A stretch of 11,723 bases of DNA from contig CAKSAI010000073.1 in NCBI GenBank assembly GCA_934434905.1, positions 1-11,723 on the forward strand, read 5' to 3'. Source of the DNA: an uncultured Lachnospiraceae bacterium (GTDB lineage: Bacteria; Bacillota; Clostridia; Lachnospirales; Lachnospiraceae). The notes under the pieces are model-generated. The model was not told where the DNA came from, ran no database searches, and saw only the letters and a program-made list of their open reading frames with translations. Within the stretch, counting starts at the first letter, position 1. Each line of letters starts with the position of its first letter. Positions 1-8,073 of this stretch are shown here, piece after piece. The position numbers were made by a program, and so were the translations under genes.

Positions 1-97
1 GTATCAAACTTTGAATGTACAAAAGACAGAAACAGCCAGAAAAAAAGTATCTGAATGTCCGGGGGCATTCAATTTGTAGTAATTCTATAAAACTCAT

Positions 98-128
98 GGC
101 GGTCATCGGAAACGATGGCTGCCTTTTT
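98..128 (+). terminator. Rho-independent terminator upstream of rel
   Basis: An 11-bp stem (98-108 with 113-123, two G-U pairs) closes on a GAAA tetraloop (109-112) and is followed at once by TTTTT (124-128). It most likely ends transcription from the gene left of the window. Because a promoter lies downstream at 174-202, it is less likely to be an attenuator of rel. A weaker hairpin (53-60 with 63-70) precedes it. Confidence 0.8.
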
Positions 129-142
129 GTGATTTCTTGGTC

Positions 143-162
143 TGCCCTAACTTGCCCTAACT
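143..162 (+). repeat. Tandem 10-bp direct repeat next to the rel promoter
   Basis: TGCCCTAACT occurs twice head to tail with no mismatch and ends 11 bp before the -35 box of the rel promoter. Spacing of one helical turn would suit a regulator binding one DNA face, but it could equally be a replication-slippage duplication. No known operator is recognised. Confidence 0.5.
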
Positions 163-173
163 TCAGAAAAATA

Positions 174-202
174 TTGCATTTTCTCTCGAAACTCCTTATA
201 AT
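174..202 (+). promoter_or_regulatory. Sigma-A type promoter of the rel operon
   Basis: A perfect TATAAT (197-202) lies 17 bp after TTGCAT (174-179, three of six matches to TTGACA). The start of transcription would be near 209, giving a leader of about 37 nt before the start codon at 246. The leader holds no room for a T-box or riboswitch. Confidence 0.7.
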
Positions 203-245
203 AAGAAGAATAATCACTGAAGTGGACGAAAGACGGGAGATTTAT

Positions 246-2591
246 ATGGTCGATATGAAGATGATCGAGAAGGAAGAAGCGGAAGAGAAGGCCATGCAGT
301 CCGAGCACATCAAGGAGACGAAGGAATTTACCAGTCCCCAGAGCCTGTACGAGGAACTGATCGCCGGTGTGAAGCGCTACCATCCTTCGGCGGATATTTC
401 TATGATTGAAAAAGCATATAAGACCGCGGACGAGGCCCATAAGGGTCAGGTTCGGAAATCGGGTGAACCATACATTGTTCACCCTCTTTGTGTTGCCATC
501 ATCCTGGCGGAACTGGAACTGGACAAGGAGACCATTGTAGCCGGACTTCTGCACGATGTGCTGGAGGATACGGTTATGACCGCCCAGGAGATCTCCGATA
601 CCTTTGGTGAAGAAGTATTGCTCCTGGTGGACGGGGTAACCAAGTTAAAGCACCTCCATCTCGCCGAGGACAATACCGGGGAGAAGGACAAGTCCACGGA
701 CCGCCTGGAAATGCAGGCAGAGAATCTAAGAAAAATGTTCCTGGCTATGGCTAAGGATATCCGGGTCATCATGATCAAGCTGGCAGATCGGCTGCACAAT
801 ATGCGGACGTTAAAATACCAGTCCCCGGAGGCCCAGATACGGATTGCCAGAGAGACCCAGGAGATCTACTGTCCGCTGGCACAACGGCTTGGTATCTCCA
901 AGATCAAGATAGAATTGGACGATCTTTCCTTAAAATACCTTCATCCGGATGCCTATTATGATCTGGTGGAGAAGGTGGCATTGCGTAAGAGTGTCCGGGA
1001 AGAATACATCCAGCAGTTGGTGGAGGAAGTGCGCCAGCATATCGAGAAGGCCGGGATCGAGGCAAGCATCGACGGCCGTGCAAAGCATTTTTTCAGCATC
1101 TATAAGAAGATGGTTAATCAAGGAAAGACGCTGGATCAGATCTATGACCTGTTTGCAATAAGGATCATTGTGAATTCGGTGAAGGACTGCTACGCAGCCC
1201 TTGGAGTGATCCACGAGATGTATAAACCCATCCCCGGCAGGTTCAAGGATTATATTGCCATGCCGAAGCCAAATATGTACCAATCATTGCACACGACGCT
1301 GATGGGTCCCACCGGGCAGCCCTTCGAGATACAGATCCGCACTTATGAGATGCATCGTACTGCGGAATACGGTATTGCCGCCCACTGGAAGTACAAGGAG
1401 GCCGGAAGCGGCAAGAAGGTAGGCAAGGAGCAGGAAGAGGCGAAGCTGAACTGGCTGCGGCAGATCCTGGAATGGCAGAAGGATATGTCCGACAACCGTG
1501 AATTTTTAAGCCTGCTGAAAAATGACCTGGATCTGTTTGCCGATACGGTGTTCTGCTTTACGCCAAACGGAGATGTAAAGAACCTGCCCAATGGCTCCAC
1601 ACCCATTGACTTCGCCTATAACATTCATTCGGCTGTCGGCAATAAGATGATCGGCGCCAAGGTCAACGGTAAGCTGGTGAACATTGATTACGTGATCCAG
1701 AACGGTGACCGCATTGAGATCCTGACATCCCAGAATTCCAAGGGACCCAGCCGGGACTGGCTGAATATCGTGAAGAGTACCCAGGCAAAGAGCAAGATCA
1801 ATCAATGGTTCCGCAGCGAGTTCAAGGAGGAGAATATCTCCCGCGGCAAGGAGATGATCAGCCAGTACTGTAAGGTGAAGAGCATCAACTGGTCCGAACT
1901 GAACAAGCCGGAATATCAGCAGAAGATCATGCGCAAGTACGGCTTCCGTGATTGGGAATCCACACTGGCTGCCGTGGGCCATGGCGGCCTGAAGGAAGGC
2001 CAGATCATCAATAAGATGCTGGAGTATTATCAGAAGGATCACCAGGCGGTGATCACGGACGAGGATATTCTGAGTGACTTGGGAAACACTGCTTCCGCGG
2101 GCTACAAGGGCAAGCCGGAAGCGAAGAAGAAGAGCGGCAGCGGCATCACAGTCAAAGGACTGACGGATGTGGCAGTGCGTTTCTCCAAGTGCTGTTCGCC
2201 GGTGCCGGGAGATGAGATCATCGGATTTGTTACCAGAGGACGGGGCGTTTCCATCCACCGGACTGACTGCATCAATATTATAAATCTCTCGGAGATGGAA
2301 CGGGATCGGCTGCTGGAGGCAGACTGGGCCGTGGACAGTGGCGATGCGGGCCTGTTTATGGCAGAGATCAAGATTTATGGAAATAACCGTACCGGTCTGC
2401 TGGTGGATATCACCAGGATCCTTACGGAGCGCCAGATTGACATTGATTCCGTGCATTCCAAGACCAGCAAGCAGGGAATTGCAACCATCACGCTGGCCTT
2501 CAATATCAAGGGCAAAGAAGAGTTGAACAGCCTGGTGGACAAGATCCGGCAGGTGGAAAGTGTCATTGATATTGAGCGGACGACAGGCTGA
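246..2591 (+). CDS. relA: Bifunctional (p)ppGpp synthetase/hydrolase (RelA/SpoT homologue)
   Basis: Makes (p)ppGpp from ATP and GTP/GDP when uncharged tRNA sits on the ribosome, and hydrolyses it; cytosolic master of the stringent response. The 781-residue protein has the full family layout: HD hydrolase domain (H79, HD at 103-104, D181), synthetase domain (RFKD at 332-335, D301 and E361 as likely catalytic acids), TGS domain (about 433-495), zinc-finger-like segment (C649, C650, H671, C675) and C-terminal ACT domain (about 705-780). The basic RxKD loop and intact HD residues mark the bifunctional Rel type rather than hydrolase-dead RelA. The frame is open upstream to 15, but the ATG at 246 is chosen because GGGAGA (235-240) sits 5 bp before it, it lies downstream of the promoter, and the 77 extra residues resemble nothing in Rel. 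First gene of the operon. Confidence 0.97.
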   Translation: MVDMKMIEKEEAEEKAMQSEHIKETKEFTSPQSLYEELIAGVKRYHPSADISMIEKAYKTADEAHKGQVRKSGEPYIVHPLCVAIILAELELDKETIVAGLLHDVLEDTVMTAQEISDTFGEEVLLLVDGVTKLKHLHLAEDNTGEKDKSTDRLEMQAENLRKMFLAMAKDIRVIMIKLADRLHNMRTLKYQSPEAQIRIARETQEIYCPLAQRLGISKIKIELDDLSLKYLHPDAYYDLVEKVALRKSVREEYIQQLVEEVRQHIEKAGIEASIDGRAKHFFSIYKKMVNQGKTLDQIYDLFAIRIIVNSVKDCYAALGVIHEMYKPIPGRFKDYIAMPKPNMYQSLHTTLMGPTGQPFEIQIRTYEMHRTAEYGIAAHWKYKEAGSGKKVGKEQEEAKLNWLRQILEWQKDMSDNREFLSLLKNDLDLFADTVFCFTPNGDVKNLPNGSTPIDFAYNIHSAVGNKMIGAKVNGKLVNIDYVIQNGDRIEILTSQNSKGPSRDWLNIVKSTQAKSKINQWFRSEFKEENISRGKEMISQYCKVKSINWSELNKPEYQQKIMRKYGFRDWESTLAAVGHGGLKEGQIINKMLEYYQKDHQAVITDEDILSDLGNTASAGYKGKPEAKKKSGSGITVKGLTDVAVRFSKCCSPVPGDEIIGFVTRGRGVSIHRTDCINIINLSEMERDRLLEADWAVDSGDAGLFMAEIKIYGNNRTGLLVDITRILTERQIDIDSVHSKTSKQGIATITLAFNIKGKEELNSLVDKIRQVESVIDIERTTG

Positions 2592-2607
2592 CAGAAAGGC
2601 AGTAATT

Positions 2608-3273
2608 ATGATGAATATGAAGATAGAGTCCTACTGTGTGGGACCAGTCCAGACGAACTGCTATTTTGCAATAAATGAGACCACGAAGGAGATGTTTATC
2701 GTGGATCCCGGAGACGAGGCTTCCATGCTGGCAGAAAAGATCCGGAAAAAGGGGTATCTGCCGAAGGCAATTCTTCTGACCCATGGACATTTCGACCATG
2801 CCGGGGCAGCCGAAGAGCTGGCAAAGCTGGTGTCTGCAACGCATATGGATGCGGATTCGGCAGGGCAGGCTGTTCCGATTTATGCCTATGAGACCGAGAA
2901 GGAGACACTGGAGGATCCGGTCCGCAACGTATCCGGCATGATCGGAAAACATGAAGTGTATCATGCAGATATCTATGTGAAGGATGAACAGGTCCTTTCG
3001 ATTGCAGGCTTCTCTGTCCGGGTGCTTCACACACCGGGGCATACAAGCGGCGGGTGCTGCTACTATGTTCCCAAAGAAGACGTGCTTTTTTCAGGAGATA
3101 CGTTGTTCTGCCAGTCGGTTGGAAGAACGGATTTTCCGGGAGGGAGCATGGGAGAAATCGTGCAAAGCATCCGGAAAAAGCTTATGACGCTGCCGGAGCA
3201 GACCGAGGTTTATCCGGGGCATATGGATACCACCAGCATCGGCCAGGAGCGGATGTGGAACCCATACCTGTGA
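2608..3273 (+). CDS. Metallo-beta-lactamase-fold hydrolase, glyoxalase II-like
   Basis: A 221-residue cytosolic hydrolase, with no signal peptide, of the small glyoxalase II-like (YqgX/YcbL type) group, which act on thioesters such as hydroxyacyl-thiols; the true substrate is unknown. The complete binuclear metal site is visible: THGHFDH at 58-64 (H59, H61, D63, H64), H145 in HTPGHTSGG, D164 in SGDTLF and H205 in YPGH. The C-terminal TTSIGQERMWNPYL is typical of the group. Start 2608 is preferred because AAAGG (2594-2598) is 9 bp upstream; the ATGs at 2611 and 2617 are possible alternatives. It begins 16 bp after rel and its TGA overlaps the ribosome binding site of hemZ, so it is probably co-transcribed and translationally coupled. 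Confidence 0.92.
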   Translation: MMNMKIESYCVGPVQTNCYFAINETTKEMFIVDPGDEASMLAEKIRKKGYLPKAILLTHGHFDHAGAAEELAKLVSATHMDADSAGQAVPIYAYETEKETLEDPVRNVSGMIGKHEVYHADIYVKDEQVLSIAGFSVRVLHTPGHTSGGCCYYVPKEDVLFSGDTLFCQSVGRTDFPGGSMGEIVQSIRKKLMTLPEQTEVYPGHMDTTSIGQERMWNPYL

Positions 3274-3281
3274 GGAATATT

Positions 3282-4790
3282 ATGATATCAGTAACATTGA
3301 ATCTTGCAAATTTTGAATATGACATACACTCGCTGGTGAAGGCCTTCTTCCCGAAGGAGGATGTGGCGGTGAGTACGGAGACAAGGGCAGCGGAAGAAGA
3401 GCCTTTGTTTTCTATGGATATCATATATGATATCGGCGGAGGAGAGCCGGACGCTATCCATATTCTTATTGATAAAAAGGAAATGGCGCAGATCGTCGTG
3501 GACTACGCAGATCGGACCGAAACGAAAAATCGGCTGAAACAGGCGTTGTATCGCGTGCTTTCTGAATATACCAACCGCAAGCTGCCATGGGGAACGCTGA
3601 CGGGAATCCGGCCCACCAAGATCGCCATGGGCTTTCTGGAGGAGGGACGCAGTGAAGTGTGGATCCGCGATTATATGCGGGATACTTATCTTGCCAGTCC
3701 GGAGAAGATCGATCTGAGCATTGAGATTGCCGGGCGGGAGTTGTCTCTTCTGAAGAAGCTGGACTACGAAGAGGGCTACAGCCTCTATATTGGTATTCCT
3801 TTCTGCCCAAGTACCTGTCTGTACTGTTCCTTTACTTCCTATCCACTGAGCATGTGGGCAGGCAGAGTGGACGAATATCTTGACGCGCTGGAGAAGGAGA
3901 TGGATTTTACAGCAGCAGCCTGTAAAAATAAAAAGCTGAACACCATCTACATCGGCGGCGGCACGCCGACCACCCTGTCGGCCGATCAACTGGATCGTCT
4001 TCTTACAAAAATAGAGCAAACCTTTGACTTTCAGCACTTATTGGAATATACTGTTGAAGCGGGAAGACCGGACAGCATTACCAGGGAGAAGCTGATGGTA
4101 TTAAGAAAGCATCCGATTTCCAGGATATCCATCAATCCCCAGACCATGAAGCAGGAGACGCTTGATCTGATCGGGCGCCGACATACGGTGCAGGAGACGG
4201 TGGAGAGCTTCGAACTGGCCAGAAGCCTTGGATTTGACAACATCAACATGGATCTGATCGTGGGACTGCCAGAGGAGACCATCGATGATGTGAGAGATAC
4301 CATGGAACGGCTGCGGATTCTGAATCCGGACAGCATTACCGTCCATTCCCTGGCTATCAAGCGGGCTGCCAGACTTAAGATGTTTCAGGAAGAATATCAG
4401 GAGCTTCACATTACCAATACATGGGAGACCATTGAACTCACGGCACGGTACGCCAGAGAGATGGGGCTTTTGCCTTATTATCTGTACCGCCAGAAGAACA
4501 TGGCCGGCAATTTTGAGAATGTCGGTTATGCCAGAGAGGGAAAGGCAGGGCTTTATAATATCCTGATCATGGAGGAGAAGCAGTCCATACTGGCGCTGGG
4601 CGCCGGAGCCACTACCAAGTATGTATACCCGGACGGGCGGATCGAACGCACGGAGAATGTCAAGGATATTGCCAATTATCTGGAACGTGTGGATGAGATG
4701 GTGGAGCGAAAGCGCCAGGGTCTTGAGAAGTGGCTGGGATGTAACAGTTTAGCCAGAACCGAAGGTTCCTTTGCGAATGGCGTGGGCTGA
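3282..4790 (+). CDS. hemZ: Oxygen-independent coproporphyrinogen III dehydrogenase-like radical SAM protein HemZ
   Basis: A 502-residue radical SAM protein of the HemZ family, named for anaerobic oxidation of coproporphyrinogen III in haem synthesis, although many clostridia carry it without a full haem pathway, so the substrate here is uncertain. The 4Fe-4S ligands are C175, C179 and C182 in PFCPSTCLYCSF; the SAM-binding GGGTPT is at 225-230; the family signature LTGIRPTKI is at 106-114. An N-terminal region of about 160 residues precedes the barrel, as in HemZ and unlike HemN. Start 3282 is set by GAGG (3272-3275), which overlaps the stop of the gene before. The last 16 residues (487-502) and the TGA are encoded by a palindromic element (4740-4799), so the native C-terminus seems to have been replaced; all catalytic residues are well upstream. 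Confidence 0.94.
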   Translation: MISVTLNLANFEYDIHSLVKAFFPKEDVAVSTETRAAEEEPLFSMDIIYDIGGGEPDAIHILIDKKEMAQIVVDYADRTETKNRLKQALYRVLSEYTNRKLPWGTLTGIRPTKIAMGFLEEGRSEVWIRDYMRDTYLASPEKIDLSIEIAGRELSLLKKLDYEEGYSLYIGIPFCPSTCLYCSFTSYPLSMWAGRVDEYLDALEKEMDFTAAACKNKKLNTIYIGGGTPTTLSADQLDRLLTKIEQTFDFQHLLEYTVEAGRPDSITREKLMVLRKHPISRISINPQTMKQETLDLIGRRHTVQETVESFELARSLGFDNINMDLIVGLPEETIDDVRDTMERLRILNPDSITVHSLAIKRAARLKMFQEEYQELHITNTWETIELTARYAREMGLLPYYLYRQKNMAGNFENVGYAREGKAGLYNILIMEEKQSILALGAGATTKYVYPDGRIERTENVKDIANYLERVDEMVERKRQGLEKWLGCNSLARTEGSFANGVG

Positions 4791-4799
4791 ACTGTTACG
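4740..4799. repeat. Palindromic REP/MITE-like element forming the end of hemZ
   Basis: GTAACAGTTTAGCC (4741-4754) pairs with GGCTGAACTGTTAC (4785-4798) over 14 bp with one G-U, plus an outer T-G pair. Inside is a small hairpin GAACC-GAA-GGTTC (4756-4768). No T-run follows on either strand, so it is not an intrinsic terminator. It supplies the last codons and stop of hemZ and ends 29 bp before hisS. It may act as an mRNA-stabilising or processing structure; its origin as a dispersed repeat is inferred from its symmetry alone. Confidence 0.6.
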
Positions 4800-4827
4800 A
4801 AAATATAAGAAATGAAAGGAAAGAAAA

Positions 4828-6090
4828 ATGGCATTAGCAAAAAAGCCGGTGAACGGCATGAAAGATATCTTACCGGAGGAAATGCAGCTTAGGGATTATG
4901 TGATGCGGGTAATCAAGGATACCTATCGGAGCTTCGGCTTCACCCCCATCGAGACTCCCTGTATGGAGAATATTGCAAACCTCAGCAATAAGCAGGGTGG
5001 AGAGAATGAGAAGCTGATCTTCAAGGTACTGAAGAGAGGCGAGAAGCTGAACCTGGAGACGGCGCAGACGGAGGCAGACGTAGTGGATTACGGAATGCGT
5101 TATGATCTGACTGTGCCGCTGGCACGCTTCTATTCTAATAACGCCAACGATCTGCCGACGCCCTTCAAGGCGCTGCAGATGGGAAATGTATGGCGGGCAG
5201 ATCGTCCCCAGAGAGGACGTTACCGTCAGTTTATGCAGTGTGATATTGATATTCTGGGGGAACCCAGCAATCTGGCAGAGATCGAACTGATCCTGGCTAC
5301 AACCACCACACTGGGACGACTGGGCTTCGCAGACTTCCAGATCCGGATCAATGAACGCAGGATCTTAAAGGCCATGGCGGCCTACAGCGGCTTCCCGGAG
5401 GAGGCTTACGATACGGTATTCATCATCTTGGATAAGATGGATAAGATCGGACTTGCAGGTGTGGAGCAGGAGCTTATAGAGAGCGGCTTTGCCAAGGACT
5501 CCATCGATAAATATCTGGAATTATTCCGGGGTGTAGAAGAGGCTGCCGACGGAAATGCAGCAGAAGGCATTTCTTATTTAGCAAAGACCCTTGGGGATTA
5601 CCTGGAGTCTGAGGTTCGGGACAGTCTTCTGGAGATTGTCTCCAGTGTCAATGCCACCAAGAGCGCCAGCTTTGAACTGGTATTTGATCCGACGTTGGTG
5701 CGTGGAATGTCCTACTACACCGGAACGATCTTCGAGATCGCTATGCCGCAGTTCGGCGGCAGTTGCGGAGGCGGCGGACGTTACGATAAGATGATCGGTA
5801 ACTTTACCGGCAAGGATGTCCCGGCCTGCGGATTCTCCATCGGCTTCGAACGGATCATCCTGCTGCTCATGGAGAGCGGTTTCCAGATTCCGGAGCAGCC
5901 TGAGAAGAAGGCATACCTCATCGAGAAGGGATATCCGGGGGATCGTCTGGCAGAGGTGATGGCTCAGGCGCAGGAAGAGCGTGCTTTGGGACACCAGATT
6001 CTTGTGGTCCGCATGAACAAGAATAAGAAGTTCCAGAAGGAGCAACTGACGAAGGAAGGTTATAAAGAATTTGTAGAATTTTACAAGTAA
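4828..6090 (+). CDS. hisS: Histidyl-tRNA synthetase
   Basis: Class II synthetase that charges tRNA-His with histidine. The 420-residue protein shows motif 1 (about 37-50), motif 2 (VWRADRPQRGRYRQF, 121-135), the histidine-binding loop VRGMSYYTGTIFE (291-303), GGGGRYDKMIG (314-324) and motif 3 (CGFSIGFERIILLL, 334-347). Start 4828 has AAAGGA (4815-4820) 7 bp upstream. Two oddities: it has RYDLTVPLAR (91-100) and QFMQCDIDILG (134-144), which resemble archaeal/eukaryotic HisRS, where typical bacterial enzymes have LRPEGTA and QFHQ.GVE; and the anticodon-binding part after about residue 358 is only some 60 residues, lacking the usual last 30. The catalytic core looks intact, so it is probably the functional enzyme. 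Fourth gene of the operon. Confidence 0.96.
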   Translation: MALAKKPVNGMKDILPEEMQLRDYVMRVIKDTYRSFGFTPIETPCMENIANLSNKQGGENEKLIFKVLKRGEKLNLETAQTEADVVDYGMRYDLTVPLARFYSNNANDLPTPFKALQMGNVWRADRPQRGRYRQFMQCDIDILGEPSNLAEIELILATTTTLGRLGFADFQIRINERRILKAMAAYSGFPEEAYDTVFIILDKMDKIGLAGVEQELIESGFAKDSIDKYLELFRGVEEAADGNAAEGISYLAKTLGDYLESEVRDSLLEIVSSVNATKSASFELVFDPTLVRGMSYYTGTIFEIAMPQFGGSCGGGGRYDKMIGNFTGKDVPACGFSIGFERIILLLMESGFQIPEQPEKKAYLIEKGYPGDRLAEVMAQAQEERALGHQILVVRMNKNKKFQKEQLTKEGYKEFVEFYK

Positions 6091-6101
6091 GTCTATTAGT
6101 T

Positions 6102-6171
6102 GTAACGCATGTCGGTTATGGAGCGAGAGCGCGTTTGATAGGGCATACCCTTCATCCGGCGCGTACAAAAA
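6102..6171 (+). other. Structured spacer between hisS and aspS
   Basis: The 112-bp gap holds an interrupted inverted repeat: GTA-ACGC and CGG-ATG on the left (6102-6120) pair with CATCCG and GCGTAC on the right (6153-6166), with bulges, around an inner AGGG-CATA-CCCT hairpin (6140-6151). No U-run follows, so termination is unlikely. It ends in GGCGCGTACAAAAA (6158-6171), a block that recurs with one change at 9038-9051. It could be a repeat-derived RNA element that tunes aspS expression. The gap is too short for a T-box and I see no promoter in it. Confidence 0.4.
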
Positions 6172-6202
6172 CTGAGAAAATATTTATAAGGGAGGAATCA
6201 TC

Positions 6203-7993
6203 ATGGCAGAATCCATGAAAGGATTGCACCGGACCCATCGGTGCACGGAGGTATCCGGCGCGAATATCGGAGAGAAAGTTACCGTTATGGGCTGGGTTCA
6301 GAAAAGAAGAAATCTGGGAAGCTTGATATTTATCGACTTAAGAGACCGGTCCGGGCTCTTACAGATCGTATTTGACGAGCCCAAGGTGGGCGCGGAGGGC
6401 TTTGCCAAGGCAGAGACGCTTCGGAGCGAATATGTGGTTGCAGTGACAGGAACCGTAGAGCGGCGTTCCGCGGCTGTCAACGAGAATTTAAAGACCGGCG
6501 ATATCGAGGTGATCGCGGACTCTCTGCGTATCCTGTCGGAGTCTGAGACACCGCCTTTCCCCATCGAGGAGAACAGCCAGACCAAGGACGAGATCCGTCT
6601 GCGCTACCGCTATCTGGATCTGCGGAGACCCGATCTTGTGCGCAATCTCATGCTGCGCAGCCGGGTGACTATGCTGATTCGTGAATTTATGGATAAGGAA
6701 GGATTTCTGGAGATTGAGACGCCGATTCTTACCAAGTCCACACCGGAGGGAGCCAGGGATTATCTGGTGCCCAGCCGCGTACATCCCGGCAGCTTCTATG
6801 CGCTGCCGCAGTCGCCGCAGCTCTTCAAGCAGCTTCTGATGTGTTCCGGCTATGACCGTTATTTCCAGATCGCCAGATGCTTCCGGGATGAGGATCTGCG
6901 TGCGCATCGTCAGCCGGAATTCACCCAGGTGGATATGGAGCTGTCCTTCGTGGATGTAGATGATGTCATCGAGGTCAACGAGCGCCTTATTCAGTATGTA
7001 TTCCGGGAGGCCATTGGTGTGGAGGTTCCCCTGCCGATCCCAAGGATGACATGGCAGGAGGCCATGGATCGTTTCGGCTCCGACAAGCCGGATACCCGCT
7101 TCGGTATGGAGCTTACGGATGTGTCAGAGACCGTGAAGGGTTGTGGCTTCAGTGTCTTCACAGGAGCGCTGGAAGCCGGCGGTTCTGTCCGTGGTATCAA
7201 TGTCAAAGGACAGGGAGCCATGCCCAGAAAGAAGATTGACAAGCTGGTGGAATTCGTCAAGGGCTATGGAGCGAAGGGACTGGCCTATCTCTCCATCGGT
7301 GAAGACGGCACTTATAAGTCCTCCTTTGCCAAATTCATGACCGAGGAACAGTTGACCGCACTGGTATCTGCCATGGGCGGAGAACCCGGTGATCTCCTGT
7401 TGTTTGCGGCAGACAAGAATAAGATCGTCTGGGGTGTGCTGGGAGCGCTGCGTCTGGAACTGGCTTCGGAGCTTGGTCTTTTTGATGAAAATCAATACAA
7501 TTTCCTGTGGGTGACGGAGTTCCCGCTTCTGGAGTGGTCGGACGAGGAAAACCGCTTCATGGCTATGCATCACCCCTTCACCATGCCTATGGAGGAGGAT
7601 TGGGATAAGATTGATTCCGATCCCGGAGCAGTGCGTGCCAAGGCTTACGATATCGTCTTAAACGGCGTGGAGATCGGCGGTGGTTCCGTTCGTATCCACC
7701 AGGATGACATCCAGGAGAAGATGCTTGAGGTGCTGGGCTTCTCCAAGGAGCGCGCCTACGAACAGTTTGGCTTCCTGCTGAATGCCTTCAAGTACGGAGT
7801 TCCGCCTCACGCCGGACTGGCTTACGGTCTGGATCGGCTGATGATGCTGCTGGTGCAGGCAGATTCCATCCGTGACGTTATTGCCTTCCCTAAAGTGAAG
7901 GATGCTTCCTGTCTGCTGACAGACGCACCGAATGTGGTTAGCGAGAAACAGTTGGAGGAACTGGGACTGGCGATCCGAAAGACGGAAGAGTAA
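6203..7993 (+). CDS. aspS: Aspartyl-tRNA synthetase
   Basis: Class IIb synthetase that charges tRNA-Asp. The 596-residue length and domain order are typical for bacteria: N-terminal OB-fold anticodon-binding domain (about 14-110), catalytic motif 1, motif 2 (FRDEDLRAHRQPEFTQVDMELSF, 227-249, in two parts around the Arg-Asp-Glu loop), the bacterial GAD insertion (about 288-415) and motif 3 (GLAYGLDRLMMLL, 538-550, with R545). Leu39 in RRNLGS matches the E. coli-like discriminating form; non-discriminating bacterial AspRS usually have His at this site, so I infer strict tRNA-Asp specificity. The ribosome binding site is very strong: AAGGGAGGA (6188-6196), 7 bp before the ATG. Last gene of the operon; its 3' untranslated region overlaps a convergent antisense RNA. 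Confidence 0.98.
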   Translation: MAESMKGLHRTHRCTEVSGANIGEKVTVMGWVQKRRNLGSLIFIDLRDRSGLLQIVFDEPKVGAEGFAKAETLRSEYVVAVTGTVERRSAAVNENLKTGDIEVIADSLRILSESETPPFPIEENSQTKDEIRLRYRYLDLRRPDLVRNLMLRSRVTMLIREFMDKEGFLEIETPILTKSTPEGARDYLVPSRVHPGSFYALPQSPQLFKQLLMCSGYDRYFQIARCFRDEDLRAHRQPEFTQVDMELSFVDVDDVIEVNERLIQYVFREAIGVEVPLPIPRMTWQEAMDRFGSDKPDTRFGMELTDVSETVKGCGFSVFTGALEAGGSVRGINVKGQGAMPRKKIDKLVEFVKGYGAKGLAYLSIGEDGTYKSSFAKFMTEEQLTALVSAMGGEPGDLLLFAADKNKIVWGVLGALRLELASELGLFDENQYNFLWVTEFPLLEWSDEENRFMAMHHPFTMPMEEDWDKIDSDPGAVRAKAYDIVLNGVEIGGGSVRIHQDDIQEKMLEVLGFSKERAYEQFGFLLNAFKYGVPPHAGLAYGLDRLMMLLVQADSIRDVIAFPKVKDASCLLTDAPNVVSEKQLEELGLAIRKTEE

Positions 7994-8007
7994 GGGCAGC
8001 AGAATAG

Positions 8008-8046
8008 AGCGTGATATACAAACTCATTTTCACGGAAAGAAAATAG
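8008..8046 (+). pseudogene. Possible C-terminal remnant of a type I (holin-like) toxin peptide
   Basis: After an in-frame TAG at 8005, the frame reads SVIYKLIFTERK and stops at TAG (8044-8046), exactly where the antitoxin-type terminator stem begins. A hydrophobic stretch ending in a charged KR/K tail right before this hairpin is how small holin-like type I toxins end. There is no ribosome binding site and no start, so the first part (about 20-25 residues) would be lost. The match is short and based on context; it may be chance. Confidence 0.3.
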
Positions 8047-8073
8047 CCGTCACTACTGCAATAGTGACGGCTA
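8035..8073 (-). terminator. Intrinsic terminator of the antisense RNA
   Basis: A perfect 12-bp stem (8044-8055 with 8062-8073, loop of 6) is followed on the minus strand by TTTTCTTTCC. On the plus strand the same stem lacks a T-run, so it works in the minus direction only. Confidence 0.75.

Noticed and set aside
15..245. In-frame upstream extension of rel by 77 codons
   Set aside because: It crosses a terminator and the promoter, and has no Rel-like sequence; the ATG at 246 has a proper ribosome binding site.
1506..2456. Open minus-strand frame of 316 codons inside rel
   Set aside because: It is fully antisense to a strongly conserved gene, has no recognisable domain and no ribosome binding site; a codon-bias shadow.
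4791..4827. T-box or other tRNA-sensing leader before hisS
   Set aside because: Only 37 bp separate hemZ and hisS; there is no room and no T-box sequence. The hisS-aspS gap also lacks one.
4519..6120. ATGTCGGTTATG repeated at 4519-4530 and 6109-6120
   Set aside because: A 12-base match is expected several times by chance in a window of this size, and one copy is ordinary hemZ coding sequence.
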